A stretch of 64,000 nucleotides of DNA from an uncultured Pseudodesulfovibrio sp. (GTDB lineage: Bacteria > Desulfobacterota > Desulfovibrionia > Desulfovibrionales > Desulfovibrionaceae): assembly GCF_963677845.1 (NCBI RefSeq), contig NZ_OY782498.1, positions 2,797,518 to 2,861,517 on the forward strand. The letters run 5' to 3'. This document shows, piece after piece, positions 43,039 through 52,099 of the stretch; positions within the stretch are counted from its first letter, which is position 1; each line of letters begins with the position of its first letter. The notes below the pieces were generated by a model. That model saw only the letters and a program-made list of their open reading frames with translations. It had not been told where the DNA came from and made no database searches. Position numbers and translations under genes: made by a program.

Positions 43039-44334
43039 TTAGTACTCATCTGCGACAAGCCGGTCGACAATAATAGCAACCGCGCTTCGAACCGACAGAT
43101 GGTTGTAGTCATCCAAATACCTCACGGGGCGTAATACGCCTTCGGTTTTGGAGAGGACTTCTTCCGCCAAACCGTGTCCGGTTCCAAAAATCAATAAAAC
43201 CGGAGAGTTGGCAAGCCATCCCTGCAACTCTTTATATGTCATTGCAGGCTCAGCTTTCTTGCGACGATCCAGCCGTGCTGAAGTGGCCGCGAGGCGGGGA
43301 CATTGCCCTGTTTGCGCCTCGATGTCAAGGACAGCGGCATCGATATCGTCAAAAACCTTTACCTTGGAAAAAGCTTCGGCACGATCCGGGTTGGCCAGAC
43401 TTCCGGCGCCATCTTTCCAGTGACCAAGGAGCTTGTCAGCCAAGGCCTTCTGGTCATCGATGGGCGTTGTTGCGTAGAAGCCACCCAGCCCATAACTGCG
43501 AGTCACCCGCGCCATGTCATGCAGGTCGAGATTGGTCACCGAAACAGCGACCTTCTCACCAAACTTGTTGACCACGGGATAATGGCACAATGCGATATAC
43601 AAATTACGCCCCAAACGGGTGCGCGGCTGTTCTCGCAGAAAATCTATGTCTTCCACTGTCAATCGGGCGCCGGGCAACATGTCCGGACGATCGCTCAACG
43701 TGGTCGATAGACTGCACTCTCTCCGCCAGTCAGCAATCTTGCCGTGATCGCCGCTCCGCAAAACGTCCGGCACTTTCAATCCCTCGTGATCATCAGGGCG
43801 GGTGTAATGCGGATATTCCAGCAAACCTGCGGAGAAGGATTCTTCTTCACCCGAGTCCTCATGTCCCATAAAACCGGGCAAAAGACGTGACACGGACTCC
43901 ATGAGACAGACAGCGCCAGCCTCACCGCCGTTGAGCACGAAATCTCCTACCGAAACCAGTTCAATGGGATACAGATCAAGCAGACGCTCATCTATGCCTT
44001 CATACCGGCCACTGATGAGGGTTATATCCTCTTCTTGCGACAATTCGCGGGCCATGGCTTGATCAAGCGGCTTGCCACGCGGCGACAGCATAATGATACG
44101 GCCTTTGGATTCGATTGAATCTAACGCCTTGATCATGGGGTCGAGCTTAAGCAACATGCCGGGACCGCCGCCAAAAGGACGATCATCCACAGATTTATGG
44201 ACTCCTCCGGCGAACTGACGCACATCAACGTAATCAAGATTGACGAGTCCACTCTCTACAGCCTTACCCATAAGGCCGCTTGAAAGCGGAGAATCAAAAT
44301 AGTGCGGGAATATGGAAACCAGATGGTAGTTCAT
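43039..44334 (-). CDS. trmD: tRNA (guanine-37 N1) methyltransferase TrmD fused to a second SPOUT-type RNA methyltransferase domain
   Basis: Residues 1 to about 240 are TrmD, which methylates G37 in tRNA: SIFPHYFDSPLSSGLMGKAV, DDRPFGGGPGMLLKLDP, LISGRYEGIDERLLD and VGDFVLNGGEAGAVCLMESV. From about 245 a second domain starts LYIALCHYPVVNKFGEKVAVSVTNLDLHDMARVTRSYGLGGFYATTP and includes LIFGTGHGLAEEVL, a SAM-site-like loop. This is the COG4752-type methyltransferase; its substrate is unknown. The ATGA overlap with rimM shows coupling. Such fusions occur in desulfovibrios as I recall. Confidence 0.92.
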   Translation of the reverse strand: MNYHLVSIFPHYFDSPLSSGLMGKAVESGLVNLDYVDVRQFAGGVHKSVDDRPFGGGPGMLLKLDPMIKALDSIESKGRIIMLSPRGKPLDQAMARELSQEEDITLISGRYEGIDERLLDLYPIELVSVGDFVLNGGEAGAVCLMESVSRLLPGFMGHEDSGEEESFSAGLLEYPHYTRPDDHEGLKVPDVLRSGDHGKIADWRRECSLSTTLSDRPDMLPGARLTVEDIDFLREQPRTRLGRNLYIALCHYPVVNKFGEKVAVSVTNLDLHDMARVTRSYGLGGFYATTPIDDQKALADKLLGHWKDGAGSLANPDRAEAFSKVKVFDDIDAAVLDIEAQTGQCPRLAATSARLDRRKKAEPAMTYKELQGWLANSPVLLIFGTGHGLAEEVLSKTEGVLRPVRYLDDYNHLSVRSAVAIIVDRLVADEY

Positions 44335-44936
44335 GACTGCTTTGGTTTTTTATTGCGGGGTGGACGGCGCTTTTTCTTCTTTTTCGGCGGCTCGGGATTC
44401 AGATACAAATCCAGCAACCCTTCGGGCGGTTCAATAGTAATGAGTTCCTGGTCAAGATCTATGTCGAGCACGAACTCAGGCACGGCAGGAAGCAGGATTT
44501 CCGTCCCGGCTTCATTGACAATGACCCAGGTATCCTGCTCTCCGGTTTCATAATACCCTTTAAGCTCACCCACATCAGAACCGTCGGTAAGAACCACACG
44601 GCACCCTACCAACTGATAGAGGTAATGCTCATCTCCGTCGAGTTCAGGCAGGTCTTCCTCGCGCACAAGAACAGTCCGGCCACGAAGGGCATCTGCCTGA
44701 TCGCGGTCGGTCACGCCTTGAGCCGTGAGCAGGACAAGTCCTTTATGCTCACGCCAAGAAACAACGGTTATGGGCTTCGGAGTTTTATTGCCATCCTGAA
44801 GATATAGGGCGCCTACCGCACCGAAAATGGACGGGGAGTCTGCATAACTTTTTATGCAGAACTCCCCTCGAATTCCGTGCGGCTTGACCACCCCACCCAC
44901 AGGGATAAAACCCTTGGCGGACTGCTTAATGGTCAT
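44331..44936 (-). CDS. rimM: ribosome maturation factor RimM with lysine-rich tail
   Basis: Helps 16S rRNA processing and binds S19. FIPVGGVVKPHGIRGEFCIKSYAD is the N-terminal block, followed by RGRTVLVREEDLP and the PRC-barrel with GSDVGELKGYYETGEQDTWVIV and ILLPAVPEFVLDIDL. Normal RimM ends near residue 178; here a basic extension (KKKKKRRPPRNKKPKQS) is added. Coupled to trmD by a 4-base overlap. Confidence 0.93.
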   Translation of the reverse strand: MTIKQSAKGFIPVGGVVKPHGIRGEFCIKSYADSPSIFGAVGALYLQDGNKTPKPITVVSWREHKGLVLLTAQGVTDRDQADALRGRTVLVREEDLPELDGDEHYLYQLVGCRVVLTDGSDVGELKGYYETGEQDTWVIVNEAGTEILLPAVPEFVLDIDLDQELITIEPPEGLLDLYLNPEPPKKKKKRRPPRNKKPKQS

Positions 44937-44949
44937 CGATTAACCGAAA

Positions 44950-45183
44950 CTACTCGAGAATCTCCAAGACGGAGCGTTTGCGAGCCTTCGTGGACGCGGC
45001 CCCCAGCAAAGTACGCATGGCGCGGGCCGTGCGGCCTTGCTTACCAATAACTTTGCCGAGATCTTCCTTGGCCACTTTGAGCTCGATTACCGAGGTCTGT
45101 TCGCCTTCGACTTCCGAAACATGCACTTCGTCCGGGTTGTCCACCAGGGACTTGGCAATGTACTCAATCATCTCTTTCAACAT
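44950..45183 (-). CDS. khpA: KH-domain RNA-binding protein KhpA
   Basis: [20 protein letters not shown], then [39 protein letters not shown], shows the KH fold with the GKQGRTA loop. It is 77 residues long from the ATG at 45183, which follows GGAGGTGA. KhpA-type proteins bind RNA with KhpB or tune ribosome and cell-envelope gene expression. It is in its usual place between rpsP and rimM. Confidence 0.93.
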   Translation of the reverse strand: MLKEMIEYIAKSLVDNPDEVHVSEVEGEQTSVIELKVAKEDLGKVIGKQGRTARAMRTLLGAASTKARKRSVLEILE

Positions 45184-45297
45184 GACGTCACCTCCGGGGC
45201 TGACACGTCGTCGCGTGTCATGAACTTGAGCTGCCAAATGTGAACCGGACCATGCAGGCAAGGGTCAACAGACCCACCTGCGTGTTGAAGCACGAGG

Positions 45298-45537
45298 CTA
45301 CTTGCCGGCCTTTTTCAGCAGAGAACGAACGGTGTTGCTGGGCTGTGCGCCCTTTTCCAACCACTTCTCGATTTTTTCCATGTCGAGCACGATTTCGTTG
45401 GGCTCGACCATCGGATTGAAATGCCCGAGGAATTCTACGGGGCGTCCATCACGACGGGCAGCAGAGTCGAGAGCCACCACGCGGTAGAAGGGACGCTTCT
45501 TGGAACCCATCCGGGTCAGTCTGATTTTCATAGCCAT
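45298..45537 (-). CDS. rpsP: 30S ribosomal protein S16
   Basis: [20 protein letters not shown] and the following [26 protein letters not shown] are diagnostic, 79 residues. GGGAG is nine bases before the first ATG; the second ATG (MKIRL) would be 15 bases away, so I keep the first. Part of the ffh-to-rnhB translation operon. Confidence 0.98.
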   Translation of the reverse strand: MAMKIRLTRMGSKKRPFYRVVALDSAARRDGRPVEFLGHFNPMVEPNEIVLDMEKIEKWLEKGAQPSNTVRSLLKKAGK

Positions 45538-45624
45538 GAGCTTATTCTCCCAATAATTGATTAATACGTTTTTGCCGAGTTTATGGCAAGTTAATATAGA
45601 TTAAAGACGGGTAGTCTTCATTTC

Positions 45625-47166
45625 CTATTTTTTCTTCTTCTTCTTTTTCTTGTTTTTCTTGTTCAATTTCTTCTTGTTGCGAGCTTTCAGGGTCTTCTTG
45701 GAAAGAGAACGTTTACCACCGTCTTCTTCCATATCCATCCCTGGCATTCCGGGCATCCCCGGCATACCGGGCATTCCACCCATGCCGCCCAAGGCATCCA
45801 TATCAGGCATTTTGCCGCCACCCAAACCGGGCAACTTCGGCAATCCGAACTTGCCTTTCTTCTTTTTGCCGCCGCCCATCATGGACTGCATGACCTTGCT
45901 CATCTGCTTGAAGTTCTTGATAAGCGAATTGACGTCGGCAACTTTGACACCGGAACCCTTGGCAATGCGTTCCTTGCGGCTTGCATTGATAAGTTTCGGT
46001 TGACGGCGTTCTTTCAATGTCATGGATGAAATGATCGCTTCAGTGCGCTTCATTTCATCTTCGGGCATCACATTATCGCCCATCTGCTTCATGATGTTGC
46101 CCATACCGGGAATCATCTTGAGCAGACCTTCCATGGAACCAAGCTTCTTGAGCTTGCGCATATGACCAAGAAAATCTTCGAAATCGAACTCCGCCTTGGC
46201 CATCTTTTCGGCCATGACCTTGGCTTCTTCTTCGTCGATCTCTCCTTGCGCCTTCTCGATGAGCGTCATCATGTCGCCCATGCCGAGAATACGTGAAGCA
46301 ATGCGATCCGGGTGGAAGAGTTCCAGCTCGGAAAGCTTTTCACCCACACCCACGAACTTGACCGACTTGCCGGTCACGGTCTTGATGGACAGAGCTGCAC
46401 CGCCTCGGGCATCACCGTCCATCTTGGTCAGAATCACGCCGGAAATTTCAAGTTTCTCATTAAAACTTTCGGCAACCGTAACCGCATCCTGACCTGTCAT
46501 GGCATCTGCCACGAACAAAATTTCCTGTGGCTGACATTCCTTCTTGATATTGACAAGCTCGCCCATCAGCTCTTCGTCAATGTGCAGCCGACCAGCCGTA
46601 TCGAAGAGGATAAGATCGCAACCCAACTCTTCGGCCTTGACCAGTGCGTCCTTACAAATATCCACCGGATTCATATCAGTAGTGGATGGATACACAGGCA
46701 CATCAAGCTGTCTGGCCAAGGTGTTCAACTGGTCAATTGCAGCCGGACGATAAACGTCCGCAGGCACAAGGTACGGTTTCTTGCCGTGCTGCTTGCGCAG
46801 GAACATCGCCAGCTTGCCGGAGCTGGTGGTCTTACCAGAACCCTGCAACCCGACCATCATCAACTTTAAAGGCTTGGCCTTGATATCCAACCCTTGCTGT
46901 TCGCCACCAAGAAGTTCAATCAACTCCTCATTGACAATCTTAATGATCTGCTGCCCCGGGTCCAGCCCCTTCATGACCTCGTCACCGAGGGCTCGCTCCT
47001 TGACTTGGTCAACGAACTGCTTGACTACTTTGAAATTAACGTCAGCTTCGAGAAGCGCAAGACGCACTTCACGCAGACCATCCTTGATGTTATTTTCATC
47101 AAGGGTCTTCTGACCGCTAAACTTCGAAAAAGTGTTACCAAGTCTTTCTTGCAGGCTCTCGAACAA
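45625..47166 (-). CDS. ffh: signal recognition particle protein Ffh (TTG start)
   Basis: GTPase that brings nascent membrane proteins to SecYEG. NG domain: MMVGLQGSGKTTSSGKLA (G1), VPADVYRPAAIDQL, LILFDTAGRLHIDEEL, TKMDGDARGGAALS. M domain from about 330, methionine-rich (GMGNIMKQMGDNVMPEDEMK). The C-terminus carries MPG repeats (GMPGMPGMPGMPGM) and ends in nine lysines within a basic 24-residue tail. The start is TTG at 47166, set by GGGAG nine bases upstream. Confidence 0.97.
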   Translation of the reverse strand: MFESLQERLGNTFSKFSGQKTLDENNIKDGLREVRLALLEADVNFKVVKQFVDQVKERALGDEVMKGLDPGQQIIKIVNEELIELLGGEQQGLDIKAKPLKLMMVGLQGSGKTTSSGKLAMFLRKQHGKKPYLVPADVYRPAAIDQLNTLARQLDVPVYPSTTDMNPVDICKDALVKAEELGCDLILFDTAGRLHIDEELMGELVNIKKECQPQEILFVADAMTGQDAVTVAESFNEKLEISGVILTKMDGDARGGAALSIKTVTGKSVKFVGVGEKLSELELFHPDRIASRILGMGDMMTLIEKAQGEIDEEEAKVMAEKMAKAEFDFEDFLGHMRKLKKLGSMEGLLKMIPGMGNIMKQMGDNVMPEDEMKRTEAIISSMTLKERRQPKLINASRKERIAKGSGVKVADVNSLIKNFKQMSKVMQSMMGGGKKKKGKFGLPKLPGLGGGKMPDMDALGGMGGMPGMPGMPGMPGMDMEEDGGKRSLSKKTLKARNKKKLNKKNKKKKKKKK

Positions 47167-47363
47167 CTGTCCTATCTCCCGGAATTATCTCGTTTTCCAA
47201 TTATCTACCACGCGCAAAACTCCCGTCCAGCGCGGGCAAAGAGGTGGTTTGGTAAGCCAGATCGTAGATATAGTCAAGCTCGACGAGGCGTGACAAGGGG
47301 AAATGAAACCACCCAAAAGGGTCTATTTTACAAAGTTAAAAAACCATTCCAACCAGCCCTATT

Positions 47364-47392
47364 GACTTGCATTCCCCCTTGGAGAATATTGA
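47364..47392 (+). promoter_or_regulatory. candidate promoter for the periplasmic binding protein gene
   Basis: TTGACT and AATATT are separated by 17 bases, about 15 bases before the start codon; the short leader makes this tentative. The remaining bases between ffh and this site hold no recognised feature. Confidence 0.35.
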
Positions 47393-47407
47393 CGTAAGGA
47401 GTGTTTC

Positions 47408-48214
47408 ATGCTTTTTCCCCGAATTTTCGTCATACTATTCATTCTAATCTCGGCGATTACGACGACCAATAAAGCGCACGCTGACTATCTGACCATCAGG
47501 GTACCGGCTCATTCTGACGGATTGCACAACTACTTCGTCGACCTTCTGACTACGGCATTGGCAAAAGCCGGTCACTTGGCAGTCATCGAACAAGTGACGG
47601 ACATTCCTCACCTACGAGAACGAACCATGCTTGAAAAAGGGAAACTGAGTGTTCTCTGGCTTGTCCAATCCCAACAAAGAGACAAGCGCTATTTCCCAGT
47701 TCCCGTAGGTCTGACCAACAGTATGGTCGGCAAACGCGTCCTTCTAGTCCCCAAAAGCCAAAAAGAAGCATATAAAGACGTTAAGAACCTCCGGGACTTT
47801 AAAGCGCTCAACAAAGTCGGCGGGTTCGGTTCGCAATGGTTTGATGTAAGTGTATGGAAAGCAAATGACCTTCCTTATATGGAAGTTCCCCAATGGCGAT
47901 TGCTTTACAACATGGTTGCAGAAGAATCTCGGGGCGTGGATTATTTTTCCCGAGGAATCAACGAATTGAATGACCAAGCCGACCTTCCTCCCGATCTTGT
48001 CATAGAACCACACATCATGCTCGTCTATGACCGTGACTTCATTTTCTACGTCAGCCCAACACGTCCCAAATTAGCGAAGATTCTTCGATCGGCCATTGCA
48101 GAGGCCAAAGAATCCGGCTTGATCGATCAACTTATAAAAAAACACTGGGCCAAAAATTTCGAACGACTCAAACCGGACACCCGCACAATCATCCCTCTTC
48201 ATACTCCACAATAG
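47408..48214 (+). CDS. periplasmic solute-binding-like protein, 268 aa
   Basis: A signal peptide (residues 1-25, ending KAHA) is followed by a type II periplasmic binding fold: YLTIRVPAHSDGLHNYFVDLLTTALAKAG, then LLVPKSQKEAYKDVKNLRDF and FYVSPTRPKLAKILRSAIAEAKESGLIDQL. It resembles family 3 amino-acid-binding proteins, but no permease or ATPase is nearby, so it may be a sensor or an orphan. AAGGAG precedes the ATG. It is followed by the ion channel genes, with about 50 bases between. Confidence 0.75.
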   Translation: MLFPRIFVILFILISAITTTNKAHADYLTIRVPAHSDGLHNYFVDLLTTALAKAGHLAVIEQVTDIPHLRERTMLEKGKLSVLWLVQSQQRDKRYFPVPVGLTNSMVGKRVLLVPKSQKEAYKDVKNLRDFKALNKVGGFGSQWFDVSVWKANDLPYMEVPQWRLLYNMVAEESRGVDYFSRGINELNDQADLPPDLVIEPHIMLVYDRDFIFYVSPTRPKLAKILRSAIAEAKESGLIDQLIKKHWAKNFERLKPDTRTIIPLHTPQ

Positions 48215-48264
48215 GCTTCCCTCGTTGCAACGGATGCTGTTTTGTGCAAATAATCCATTGCAAT

Positions 48265-49047
48265 ATGGAACAAAAATCAGATTCATCCTTTTGGAACGTG
48301 GCCTTCACTCATTTTGTCCCCTGTTTTTTTGTGGGGGTCTTTCTGCTTTACCTCTTGAACGGCATCCTCCCAGAGGACATTGTTGCTACCTTGGCCGAAG
48401 GCATGTTCAGCTTGGAAGATGTGATAATTGCCACTTTGAATGGCACACTCACGGCCGGAATCGTCTGGCTCTTTCATATGCACAGAAACCGACGCCTCAA
48501 GCGAAAGGGGGCACGATCACTGCACCCCGTCGACGGCATAATGTTGCGACACTCCACCATTGTGGGGTTCATCGGTGGAGCACTCGACGTTCTACTCCTG
48601 CTCCATGCTGAAGGCGTCATTTTTGTCACTATACTCGTCCTTTTCATCCTCATCTGGCACTTAAGAATCTTCAATCACCACATCGTAAAAATGCTCAAAC
48701 CGGGAAACATCGCCACATGGGCGGAAGTGTCCGAACTCATGCGCATATACATAACCATGCTTGCCGGCTTTACCCTGCTCAACGCCACCATGGAAGGCGC
48801 ACATCTCCTTCTCGGAAGCACTCCGCCATTCGGATTCATGGTGAATGGCGGCGACATTTTTCTCAATTCATTCTATTATACGGTAGTAACCATGACCACA
48901 TTGGGATTCGGTGATATAGTCCCCCAAACTTGGGACGGAAAATTGCTGCTCATTTTCCAATGTCTTGTGAGCTATGTAATGTTTGCACTCATGGTCGGTA
49001 TTATTACCCGCGGCGTCATCAGTGCCCGAGACAACGACGAGTATTAG
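48265..49047 (+). CDS. potassium-channel-like membrane protein
   Basis: Several hydrophobic helices and, near the C-terminus, the pore motif FYYTVVTMTTLGFGDIVPQTWDGK, a variant of the TVGYGD selectivity filter, followed by the last helix. It probably conducts potassium or a related cation. The TLGFGD variant occurs in other prokaryotic channels. The ATG at 48265 has no good ribosome-binding site; a GTG 21 bases before is an option. A Kef/TrkA antiporter-like gene follows after nine bases. Confidence 0.75.
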   Translation: MEQKSDSSFWNVAFTHFVPCFFVGVFLLYLLNGILPEDIVATLAEGMFSLEDVIIATLNGTLTAGIVWLFHMHRNRRLKRKGARSLHPVDGIMLRHSTIVGFIGGALDVLLLLHAEGVIFVTILVLFILIWHLRIFNHHIVKMLKPGNIATWAEVSELMRIYITMLAGFTLLNATMEGAHLLLGSTPPFGFMVNGGDIFLNSFYYTVVTMTTLGFGDIVPQTWDGKLLLIFQCLVSYVMFALMVGIITRGVISARDNDEY

Positions 49048-49056
49048 GAGCACCCA

Positions 49057-50679
49057 ATGCATCTTGACCCGCTCATCATTTTTTTTGCTTTTGGCTTCGG
49101 CTATCTGGCAAGCCGGGTCGGCCTGCCTCCACTGGTAGGATATCTTGTCGCAGGTTTTGCGCTCTCAACTCAGGGGTATACTTCCGGGCCTGTCATTCAA
49201 GAAATAGCCGACATAGGCGTTACAATCCTGCTCTTCACCATCGGTCTTAAACTCAAAATCAGGAATCTCCTCAAGCCCGAAGTCTGGGCCGGGGCATCCC
49301 TGCACATGCTCATCACCGTGACTTTGTTCTCGGCAGGGTTAATGGGATTGGCCGCAACAGGCATAACATTCTTTGCCGGGCTGGACTTAAAAACAGCATT
49401 ACTCATCGCCTTTGCCCTCAGCTTCTCCTCCACGGTTTTCGCCGTAAAAATCCTTGAAGAAAGCGGACGATCCTCTTCACTCAACGGCAGAACCGCCATC
49501 GGCGTTCTGATAATTCAAGATGTTTTTGCGGTACTTTTTCTTACTTTTTCCACGAGCAAAATTCCGTCAATATGGGCGATTGTCGTTATCGGAGCACTAC
49601 CCATAGCCCGTTGGTTGTTCATGCGTATACTCAACCGAATAGGCCATGGAGAGCTCCAGGTTCTGTTCGGTTTCTTCCTGGCTTTTGTAGCCGGGGCATG
49701 GGCCTTTGATCTCGTCGGGCTCAAGGCGGACCTCGGCGCACTCATCATGGGTATGCTGCTCGCACCACATGCACGGGCCAGTGACCTTGCGTCATCGCTC
49801 TATTCTATCAAGGACTTCCTGCTGGTCGGGTTCTTCCTTGAAATAGGACTGGCGGGGTTGCCTTCTCTCAACACGCTGAATGCAGCACTTCTGCTCGTCA
49901 TGGCCGCCCCCATCAAGGTTGCACTCTTTTTCTTCCTGTTCACCCGGTTCCGCATGAAAGCGCGGACAAGCCTTATCACCTCCCTGAATCTGGCCAACTA
50001 CAGCGAATTTGGTCTGATCGTCGGAGGATTGGCTGTTGCCAATGGCTGGCTCGAACGCGACTGGCTCCTCGCCATTGCCGTAGCCCTGTCCATTTCGTTC
50101 GTCATAGCCTCGCCTTTCAACAAGATGGCTGACACCATTTTCGAGAAAGTGCGCCTTCTCTTAAAGCAATTTGAAACCGAGGAACGCCACCCGGATGAAG
50201 AACAGTACGATGCCGGGACCTGGCAAATCGTCGTTCTAGGGATGGGACGTGTTGGAGCCGGTGCATACGACTATTTCACTGAAAAATTCGGTCCAGTGGT
50301 GCTTGGTATTGATTTCAATGCGGACACCGTGGACACCTTATTGGAAAATGGGAAACAGGTTGGTCTCGCCGACGTTTCTGACCCGGATTTCTGGCACAAA
50401 CTTCCCACATCAGGGGCAATGGTCAAACTGGTTGTTCTGACGATGCCCAACCTCGCCTCGCAACTCTATGTCGTAAAAAAGCTCAAAGAACGAGGTTTCC
50501 CGGGCCAAATCGCTGCCATGGCGACGTATGATGACGAAGTCGAAATCCTTCGCGAAGCCGGAGTCAGCACATCCTTCAATGTCTTTGCCGAAGCAGGTTT
50601 CGGTCTCGGCTCTCACATTTGCAAGGAAATGGATATCTCCGACATCAAATCAATGAGACAAGAAAAAGAAGACGCCTGA
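49057..50679 (+). CDS. CPA2-family cation:proton antiporter with TrkA-N domain (KefB/C-like)
   Basis: About 12 transmembrane helices (VGLPPLVGYLVAGFALSTQG, LLIAFALSFSSTVFAVKILEESGRSS, LKADLGALIMGMLLAPHA) are followed from about residue 385 by a Rossmann RCK/TrkA-N domain (IVVLGMGRVGAGAYDYFTE). Family members export K+ or exchange Na+/K+ for protons, gated by nucleotides or glutathione. 540 residues. Paired with the channel-like gene, suggesting a role in potassium or pH balance. Confidence 0.9.
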   Translation: MHLDPLIIFFAFGFGYLASRVGLPPLVGYLVAGFALSTQGYTSGPVIQEIADIGVTILLFTIGLKLKIRNLLKPEVWAGASLHMLITVTLFSAGLMGLAATGITFFAGLDLKTALLIAFALSFSSTVFAVKILEESGRSSSLNGRTAIGVLIIQDVFAVLFLTFSTSKIPSIWAIVVIGALPIARWLFMRILNRIGHGELQVLFGFFLAFVAGAWAFDLVGLKADLGALIMGMLLAPHARASDLASSLYSIKDFLLVGFFLEIGLAGLPSLNTLNAALLLVMAAPIKVALFFFLFTRFRMKARTSLITSLNLANYSEFGLIVGGLAVANGWLERDWLLAIAVALSISFVIASPFNKMADTIFEKVRLLLKQFETEERHPDEEQYDAGTWQIVVLGMGRVGAGAYDYFTEKFGPVVLGIDFNADTVDTLLENGKQVGLADVSDPDFWHKLPTSGAMVKLVVLTMPNLASQLYVVKKLKERGFPGQIAAMATYDDEVEILREAGVSTSFNVFAEAGFGLGSHICKEMDISDIKSMRQEKEDA

Positions 50680-50702
50680 CAACTCCGTCCTCGTATACAT
50701 GT

Positions 50703-50723
50703 GCAACCGGTGCACACGGTTGC
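50703..50723 (+). other. hairpin between the antiporter and the polyferredoxin gene
   Basis: GCAACCG and CGGTTGC form a perfect 7-base stem with a 7-base loop; no T-run, so its role is open. Confidence 0.3.
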
Positions 50724-50772
50724 CGTCGCAGCCGACATTGGATAGAGGTCCCTGAAACCAGACAGGCACTTC

Positions 50773-51750
50773 ATGAAAAATATTTCTCCGATTCGTTTCC
50801 GTCTTATTGTTCAGACCACATTCACACTCTTTTGCATCTATGTCGGATTCCGCTTTGCCGCCTTCCTCGCATGGGCAAACGGATTGTCTAACACTTTTGT
50901 CCCCAAACCGGGTGCCGTGGAAGGATTCCTGCCCATCAGTGCTCTGCTCGGCTTTCGCCGATTCATAACCACTGGTGAATGGGACAGCATCCATCCAGCA
51001 GGATTATCCATCTTCATCGCGGCCTTGCTCATGGCTTTTCTTTTCCGCAAGGGATTCTGTGGTTATGTCTGCCCCATTGGTTTTGTTTCCAGCCTCCTTG
51101 AGCGGGCCGGACGCAAACTGAACATTTCCACGACTCCGCCCAAATGGATCAACATACCGTTGACCGGTATTAAATATCTGCTGCTCGGCGGATTCTGCTT
51201 TGCCATATTCTCCATGGATGCCCGCTCGCTGGAGGCATTCATCACAGGGCCGTACAACATGGTGTCCGATGCGAAAATGCTCGCATTCTTCACCAGTCCA
51301 TCCGCCCTGTCACTGACCGTCATCGGGGTGCTTGCCATACTGAGCCTTGTTGTCCGCAACTTCTGGTGCCGTTACCTCTGTCCATATGGCGCACTACTCG
51401 GCCTGTTGGCATGGATCGGCCCGACCCACGTCAAACGGAACACCACCACCTGTATTGATTGCGGAAAATGCACGGCTCATTGCCCAGCCGGAATCAAAGT
51501 TCAAGACAAGAAAGTAGTTCGGTCGCCGGAATGTATTGGTTGTGCACAATGCATAGCAGAATGCCCCGTGAACGACTGCCTTTCGCTCTCCGTGGCTGGC
51601 CGTAAGGCCATTCCATGGCTAACCGTGGGTATCGGTTCCGTGGCTCTTCTATTGCTGATCTGGGCGTGGGCAAAGGCCACCGGGCACTGGGACAGCGAAA
51701 TGCCGTCCTTCATGCTCAAACGAATTTATACCATGGCCTTTGGAGCATAA
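50773..51750 (+). CDS. polyferredoxin-type membrane protein (NapH/RdxA-like)
   Basis: About six helices carry CGYVCPIGF and CRYLCPYGA (CxxxCP pairs), as in NapH/NosR-type proteins, then two 4Fe-4S motifs (CIDCGKCTAHCPAG and CIGCAQCIAECPVN) and a final helix. The protein probably moves electrons across or along the membrane to a periplasmic partner, which is not encoded here. 325 residues. The ATG has only a weak AGG upstream. It converges on the dksA-like gene with a 13-base gap. Confidence 0.85.
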   Translation: MKNISPIRFRLIVQTTFTLFCIYVGFRFAAFLAWANGLSNTFVPKPGAVEGFLPISALLGFRRFITTGEWDSIHPAGLSIFIAALLMAFLFRKGFCGYVCPIGFVSSLLERAGRKLNISTTPPKWINIPLTGIKYLLLGGFCFAIFSMDARSLEAFITGPYNMVSDAKMLAFFTSPSALSLTVIGVLAILSLVVRNFWCRYLCPYGALLGLLAWIGPTHVKRNTTTCIDCGKCTAHCPAGIKVQDKKVVRSPECIGCAQCIAECPVNDCLSLSVAGRKAIPWLTVGIGSVALLLLIWAWAKATGHWDSEMPSFMLKRIYTMAFGA

Positions 51751-51763
51751 AATTATCGAAGGA

Positions 51764-52099
51764 TTACTCTGCGCACTCCACGCAAAATGCTGTTTCAGGC
51801 ATGGCTTTGAGCCGAGCCATAGGGATTGGCTCCTCGCATTCTGCACACAGTCCAAAATCTTCGTCTTCATCCACTCGCTTCAAGGCTTCCTTCAAGCGAA
51901 CCAACCGGACCTTGCTCTTTGAGAGTTGAGCTTCGGCCACGGACTGATTAACTATATTATCCATACGGGAAATGCGCCCGATAGCATTGTCCGGTGCTAC
52001 AGGCTTGAGCAATTCCTTGAGTCGGGGGATCTCCGCCTTCAAGGCTTCGATTTCTGCCTGAGCAAACACCTTAAATTCCTGCTTCTGCGCATCAGTCAT
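51764..52099 (-). CDS. DksA/TraR-family zinc-finger protein, 111 aa
   Basis: A long helical coiled-coil part (about 1-80) leads to a C4 zinc finger CAECEEPIPMARLKAMPETAFCVEC. DksA-like proteins enter the RNA polymerase secondary channel and modulate stress transcription, some with ppGpp. The tip residues of true DksA (D71, D74) are not clearly conserved, so this is a paralogue. Its TAATG overlap with the aminotransferase gene upstream shows coupling. Confidence 0.85.
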   Translation of the reverse strand: MTDAQKQEFKVFAQAEIEALKAEIPRLKELLKPVAPDNAIGRISRMDNIVNQSVAEAQLSKSKVRLVRLKEALKRVDEDEDFGLCAECEEPIPMARLKAMPETAFCVECAE

